Shown here piece after piece: positions 5,867 to 8,228 of a stretch of 8,228 bases of DNA. Numbering within the stretch: position 1 is the first letter of the stretch; the number at the start of each line of letters is the position of its first letter. The translations under genes were made by a program, and so were the position numbers. The DNA lies in NCBI GenBank assembly GCA_002422065.1, contig DITO01000249.1, positions 379 to 8,606 of the forward strand, written 5' to 3'. The notes under the pieces were generated by a model. It was not told the DNA's origin and did no database searches. It was given only the letters and a program-made list of their open reading frames with translations. Origin of the DNA: Erysipelotrichaceae bacterium UBA6182 (GTDB taxonomy: Bacteria; Bacillota_I; Bacilli_A; Erysipelotrichales; Erysipelotrichaceae).

Positions 5867-6546
5867 TTGGTTGTATTGCGGCAATGCAAGAAGAATGTGA
5901 TGCACTATTAGAGTACTGTAATGAGGTTGAACTTGTTTCTACAGTTCCATTTAAACTATATACTGCGAAGCATCATGGAACTGATGTTATTATTGGGCTT
6001 TCTGGTATTGGAAAAGTAAGTGCAGCAGCAATGACTTCATTTATGATTCTAACTTACAAGCCTTCATTATTAATTAACATTGGCTCAGCTGGGGGATTAG
6101 ATTCAAAGCTTAATATCGGTGATTTAGTGATCGCAAGTATGTGTGCTTATCATGATTTTGATATTAGTGCTTTTGGTCATGAAATCAATTATGAAAAGGG
6201 ATGGTATGTGTTTAAGAGTGATGAGACACTCATAAAAAAAGTCTCCACATTATCCTTTGATCAAATGCATGTTGGACCAATGGTATGTGGTGATCAATTT
6301 GTTTCTTCTGAAGAAGTCTTTTTGCAAATGACACAACGATTTAATGGGGTTTTAGCTACGGATATGGAATCCACGGCAGTAGCTCATGTCGCGACACTTC
6401 ATCAAGTTCCATGGATTATTGCTCGATCAATCTCAGATTTAGTCTTTGATCATGATAACCATGTTGTGTTTGATGAGTATTTAAAACTGGCAAGTAAAAA
6501 TAGTGCTCGCTTTGTAAGTTCTTGTCTTGATCTACTAGCGAATTAA
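5863..6546 (+). CDS. mtnN: 5'-methylthioadenosine/S-adenosylhomocysteine nucleosidase
   Basis: MtnN (Pfs) splits the glycosidic bond of methylthioadenosine and S-adenosylhomocysteine, releasing adenine and clearing products that inhibit methyltransferases. The protein is 227 residues, close to the usual 230. The N-terminus MIGCIAAMQEE matches the family with catalytic Glu11 (Glu12 in E. coli). INIGSAGGL is the purine nucleoside binding loop. YHDFDISAFGHE is the family signature, although the Gly-Gln normally following is replaced by INYEKG. DMESTAVAHV carries Glu169 (E. coli Glu174), and RSISD carries the general acid Asp192 (E. coli Asp197). All catalytic residues are present. It is the last gene of the operon, joined to yqeM by ATGA; recycling SAH next to an SAM enzyme makes sense, but the direct link is inference. 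Its last 12 bases overlap the convergent minus-strand gene, and no terminator is evident. Confidence 0.95.
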   Translation: MIGCIAAMQEECDALLEYCNEVELVSTVPFKLYTAKHHGTDVIIGLSGIGKVSAAAMTSFMILTYKPSLLINIGSAGGLDSKLNIGDLVIASMCAYHDFDISAFGHEINYEKGWYVFKSDETLIKKVSTLSFDQMHVGPMVCGDQFVSSEEVFLQMTQRFNGVLATDMESTAVAHVATLHQVPWIIARSISDLVFDHDNHVVFDEYLKLASKNSARFVSSCLDLLAN

Positions 6547-7014
6547 ACTATGGGTGAGTAACCATTCTTCTATCATAATTTCAGTGAGGGGATTGGATTT
6601 TGAGTACTCAAGTGTTGCGAGAACGCTTGCATTAGAAGTATTAATAAGTACTAACGCAGGAAGACTTTGAATGTTGTATAATTCTTTTAATCGAGTGGAC
6701 GAAACTTGGCGTGAGACGTCATTCATATTTACAAATCTAATGGTTGTGAAGTAAGGTAATTGATACTTATTTAGTATTGGTTTCATTAAAGTAAAACTTA
6801 CATAATCACAATCACTTCCTTCTTCACATAAGAAATAGGCTTGGACATTAAGACTTGATGCTATATCTTCTTGTAGCTGAGAATATCCAATTTGTTGGGA
6901 AAATAGACTTTGATTAACATTAACAATTGGTTTTGTGTAATAGCGATGAGCAAAAAAAAGAGATATACTCAGGAGTAATAAAAAGATTAGACTAATCACA
7001 ATTTTCTTATTCAT
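6535..7014 (-). CDS. Membrane-anchored thioredoxin-fold protein with atypical cysteines
   Basis: This 159-residue protein begins MNKK, then a single hydrophobic segment (about 5-22) without a lipobox cysteine, then a short linker. This suggests an N-terminal membrane anchor with the rest outside the cell. The rest resembles a thioredoxin fold: strand VQAYFL (57-62), a cysteine region, helix (about 73-84), strand TIRFVNMND (91-99), helix with LKELYNI (109-115), and SLPALVLI (117-124), where Pro119 is in the cis-Pro position. In place of CxxC it has Cys63 and Cys69 separated by five residues; Cys69-Asp-Tyr-Val aligns best with CxxC, so the resolving Cys is missing. It could be a redox accessory protein, a holdase, or a bacteriocin-type accessory protein; the sequence does not decide. 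No Shine-Dalgarno is seen, and the promoter predicts a leaderless mRNA. The fold assignment is moderate and the function unknown. Confidence 0.75.
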   Translation of the reverse strand: MNKKIVISLIFLLLLSISLFFAHRYYTKPIVNVNQSLFSQQIGYSQLQEDIASSLNVQAYFLCEEGSDCDYVSFTLMKPILNKYQLPYFTTIRFVNMNDVSRQVSSTRLKELYNIQSLPALVLINTSNASVLATLEYSKSNPLTEIMIEEWLLTHSLIR

Positions 7015-7020
7015 AGATGT

Positions 7021-7049
7021 ATTTTACCAAATCAACATGACAGAAACAA
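7021..7049 (-). promoter_or_regulatory. Promoter of the thioredoxin-fold gene, predicted leaderless
   Basis: On the minus strand, TTGTTT (7049-7044) lies 17 bases before TAAAAT (7026-7021), which is preceded by TGG (7029-7027), making an extended -10. Six bases then separate the -10 from the ATG at 7014-7012, so the expected start point is the A of the start codon. The -35 lies between the dnaD start region and this gene, only six bases from the dnaD ribosome site. Transcription of the two divergent genes may therefore interfere. Confidence 0.68.
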
Positions 7050-7054
7050 TGTTT

Positions 7055-7059
7055 GGAGG
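7055..7059 (+). promoter_or_regulatory. Ribosome binding site deciding the dnaD start
   Basis: GGAGG ends five bases before ATG 7065. The in-frame TTG at 7053 overlaps this site and cannot be the start. No convincing plus-strand promoter is visible between the divergent gene and dnaD. The nearest -10-like box, TATACT at 6964-6969, lies inside the divergent gene and lacks a -35. Confidence 0.85.
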
Positions 7060-7064
7060 CGAGT

Positions 7065-7589
7065 ATGTGGCATAAACAACGATTTATTGACACGATGACA
7101 TATTTATTGGATCAATTACAGTCTTTTGATGTAACACCATTAGAATCACTAATATTGATTAATATTCATCATATGAATATTCATAAGGACTTAATTAGTC
7201 TTGAAATACTTGCTAAACATGTTCATGCTTCTGTTAAGGAAGTTGATGATGCGATTGATTCCTTACAAAAAAAAGGATGGCTTGTGATTGAGCATTTTCA
7301 AGGGGTTGTTATGTTCAATATTGATGCATGTTTTTTAAAGACATCATTTGAACCGACTCAAGTTGCAATGACACTTCATGACTCCTTTGAACAAAGCTTT
7401 AAACGTCTTCTTAGTGAGAAAGAGTATAATCAATTGTCACTTTGGTCTAAGATGTACTCTGAAACGATGATAATACATGCATTAAGACAAGCGCTTATCC
7501 AAGAAAAATTATCAATGGGATATATTGGAAAAATTTTAGAGAATTGGAAAAAGTCTAATATAAAAGAAGAGGATTTATTCCATGAATAA
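7065..7589 (+). CDS. dnaD: DnaD-like replication initiation/restart protein
   Basis: DnaD helps load the replicative helicase with DnaB and DnaI during replication initiation and restart in Bacillota. This 174-residue protein has an N-terminal winged-helix region (about 1-90; VHASVKEVDDAIDSLQKKGWLVIE is the recognition helix and wing) and a C-terminal DnaB_2-type domain (about 105-165). The latter ends in the diagnostic YxxxIxxxW motif, here Y153-I157-W161 in YIGKILENWKK. B. subtilis DnaD has about 232 residues. The shortfall is mostly the linker and the tail after the tryptophan, which here is only 13 residues. A gene of this family directly before nth is the usual order, supporting dnaD over dnaB. 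The start is fixed by GGAGG. The stop lies inside nth (8-base overlap). Confidence 0.88.
   Translation: MWHKQRFIDTMTYLLDQLQSFDVTPLESLILINIHHMNIHKDLISLEILAKHVHASVKEVDDAIDSLQKKGWLVIEHFQGVVMFNIDACFLKTSFEPTQVAMTLHDSFEQSFKRLLSEKEYNQLSLWSKMYSETMIIHALRQALIQEKLSMGYIGKILENWKKSNIKEEDLFHE
7161..7181. repeat. Perfect short inverted repeat inside dnaD
   Basis: AATATTCAT (7161-7169) and its exact reverse complement (7173-7181) flank a three-base CAT. It lies within dnaD, where it encodes NIHHMNI. It is AT-rich, lacks a T run and is in coding sequence, so it is not a terminator. It could be a protein-binding palindrome near the 5' end of dnaD, or chance in AT-rich DNA; chance seems more likely. Confidence 0.4.
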
Positions 7590-8226
7590 TCGATTAATTT
7601 ATGCTTTAGAAGTGATGGAATCTATGTTTCCGCATGCTAAAGCAGAACTTAATCATCAGAGCGCATATGAGCTCACTGTTGCGGTCATGTTGTCTGCACA
7701 GACTACAGACATTGCTGTAAATAAAGTGACTCCAGCACTGTTTAATGCATATCCTAATGTGTTTGAGTTATCAAAAGCTCAAAGTGAAGATATAGAACCT
7801 TATATTAGAACCATTGGATTATATAAGAATAAAGCTAAAGCATTGGTCAATATGGCTAAAAGGGTAGTGCAAGAATATAATGGCATTATTCCTAATACAA
7901 GAACGAAGCTTTTAACGCTTGAAGGTGTTGGAATTAAAACTGCGAATGTGATTGTTTCTGTTTGGTATAACGTACCTGCTATTGCGGTTGATACTCATGT
8001 TGAACGTGTTAGTAAACGATTAGGTTTTGCAAAGGATTATGATCATGTCAATGATGTTGAAAGAAAGCTTAAAACTAAGATTCCTCGTAGTGACTGGTCA
8101 AAAGCACATCACTTAATGATTTTCTTTGGTCGTTATCACTGTAAAGCAGTGTCTCCTAAATGTGAGGTTTGTCCTCTAAGTAATGAATGTCGATATATAA
8201 AGCAAAAAGGGGCTGTAACGAAATAA
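7582..8226 (+). CDS. nth: Endonuclease III (DNA glycosylase/AP lyase)
   Basis: Nth removes oxidised pyrimidines and nicks the abasic site in base excision repair. The 214-residue protein is complete and the same size as the family. It carries the helix-hairpin-helix LEGVGIKTANVI with the Schiff-base Lys119 (E. coli Lys120), and AVDTHVERV with catalytic Asp137 (E. coli Asp138). It also has all four [4Fe-4S] cysteines at 187, 194, 197 and 203 with the classic C-X6-C-X2-C-X5-C spacing. The early motif MLSAQTTD is also conserved. The start has GAGGA (7569-7573) eight bases upstream and overlaps the dnaD stop by eight bases, so the two are co-translated. The stop lies two bases before the window edge, so anything downstream is not visible. 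Confidence 0.97.
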   Translation: MNNRLIYALEVMESMFPHAKAELNHQSAYELTVAVMLSAQTTDIAVNKVTPALFNAYPNVFELSKAQSEDIEPYIRTIGLYKNKAKALVNMAKRVVQEYNGIIPNTRTKLLTLEGVGIKTANVIVSVWYNVPAIAVDTHVERVSKRLGFAKDYDHVNDVERKLKTKIPRSDWSKAHHLMIFFGRYHCKAVSPKCEVCPLSNECRYIKQKGAVTK

Positions 8227-8228
8227 AC

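Noticed and set aside
6548..6570. Possible hairpin (ATGG/CCAT) just after mtnN
   Set aside because: The stem has only four to five pairs with mismatches or a bulge and no real T run, so it is too weak to call a terminator.
1..8228. Search for CRISPR, insertion sequences, phage genes, tRNA, riboswitches or a defence system
   Set aside because: I saw no repeat arrays, transposase, integrase, recognisable structured RNA or toxin-antitoxin pair; genes are packed and conserved, and the largest gap is about 99 bases.

Overview
This AT-rich window looks like housekeeping chromosome from a low-GC Gram-positive bacterium (Bacillota). Class Erysipelotrichia, in or near Erysipelothrix, is my best guess. 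Pointers are the ParC sequence, the yqeG-yqeH-yhbY-nadD-yqeK-rsfS-yqeM gene order of Bacilli, the dnaD-nth pair, strong GGAGG-type ribosome sites inside operons, and a NadD-YqeK fusion of the kind I associate with Mollicutes and Erysipelotrichia. TGA is used as a stop (HAD-like gene, yhbY, nadD-yqeK, yqeM), so the mycoplasma code does not apply. The assignment is inference from gene content; no rRNA or tRNA is present.

Layout. (1) 1-1362: the 3' part of parC, cut by the left edge. (2) 1362-1393: a strong hairpin shared with the converging gene. (3) 1386-2033, minus strand: a degenerate HAD-family protein without the usual catalytic aspartates. (4) 2034-2132: a short divergent promoter region. 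(5) 2133-6546, plus strand: seven genes in one tightly packed operon, yqeG, yqeH, yhbY, nadD-yqeK fusion, rsfS, yqeM and mtnN. Every junction overlaps, by 4 to 34 bases. (6) 6535-7014, minus strand: a small membrane-anchored thioredoxin-fold protein with an unusual cysteine arrangement, overlapping the end of mtnN. (7) 7065-8226, plus strand: dnaD and nth, overlapping by 8 bases.

Functionally, the long operon mixes ribosome biogenesis (YqeH for the 30S subunit, YhbY, RsfS on the 50S subunit), NAD synthesis (NadD), dinucleotide cleanup (YqeK), an SAM-dependent methyltransferase (YqeM) and the nucleosidase that removes the SAH such enzymes produce (MtnN). The shikimate dehydrogenase gene that sits between yqeH and yhbY in Bacillus subtilis is absent. 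DnaD (replication restart and initiation) and Nth (base excision repair) form the usual pair.

I did not find an undescribed system such as a defence island, a mobile element or a CRISPR array. The most interesting observations are small. Two unrelated transcription units carry the same extended -10 element exactly six bases before an ATG with no ribosome site, which predicts leaderless mRNAs. There is a probable pseudo-phosphatase, and a thioredoxin-like protein lacking CxxC.
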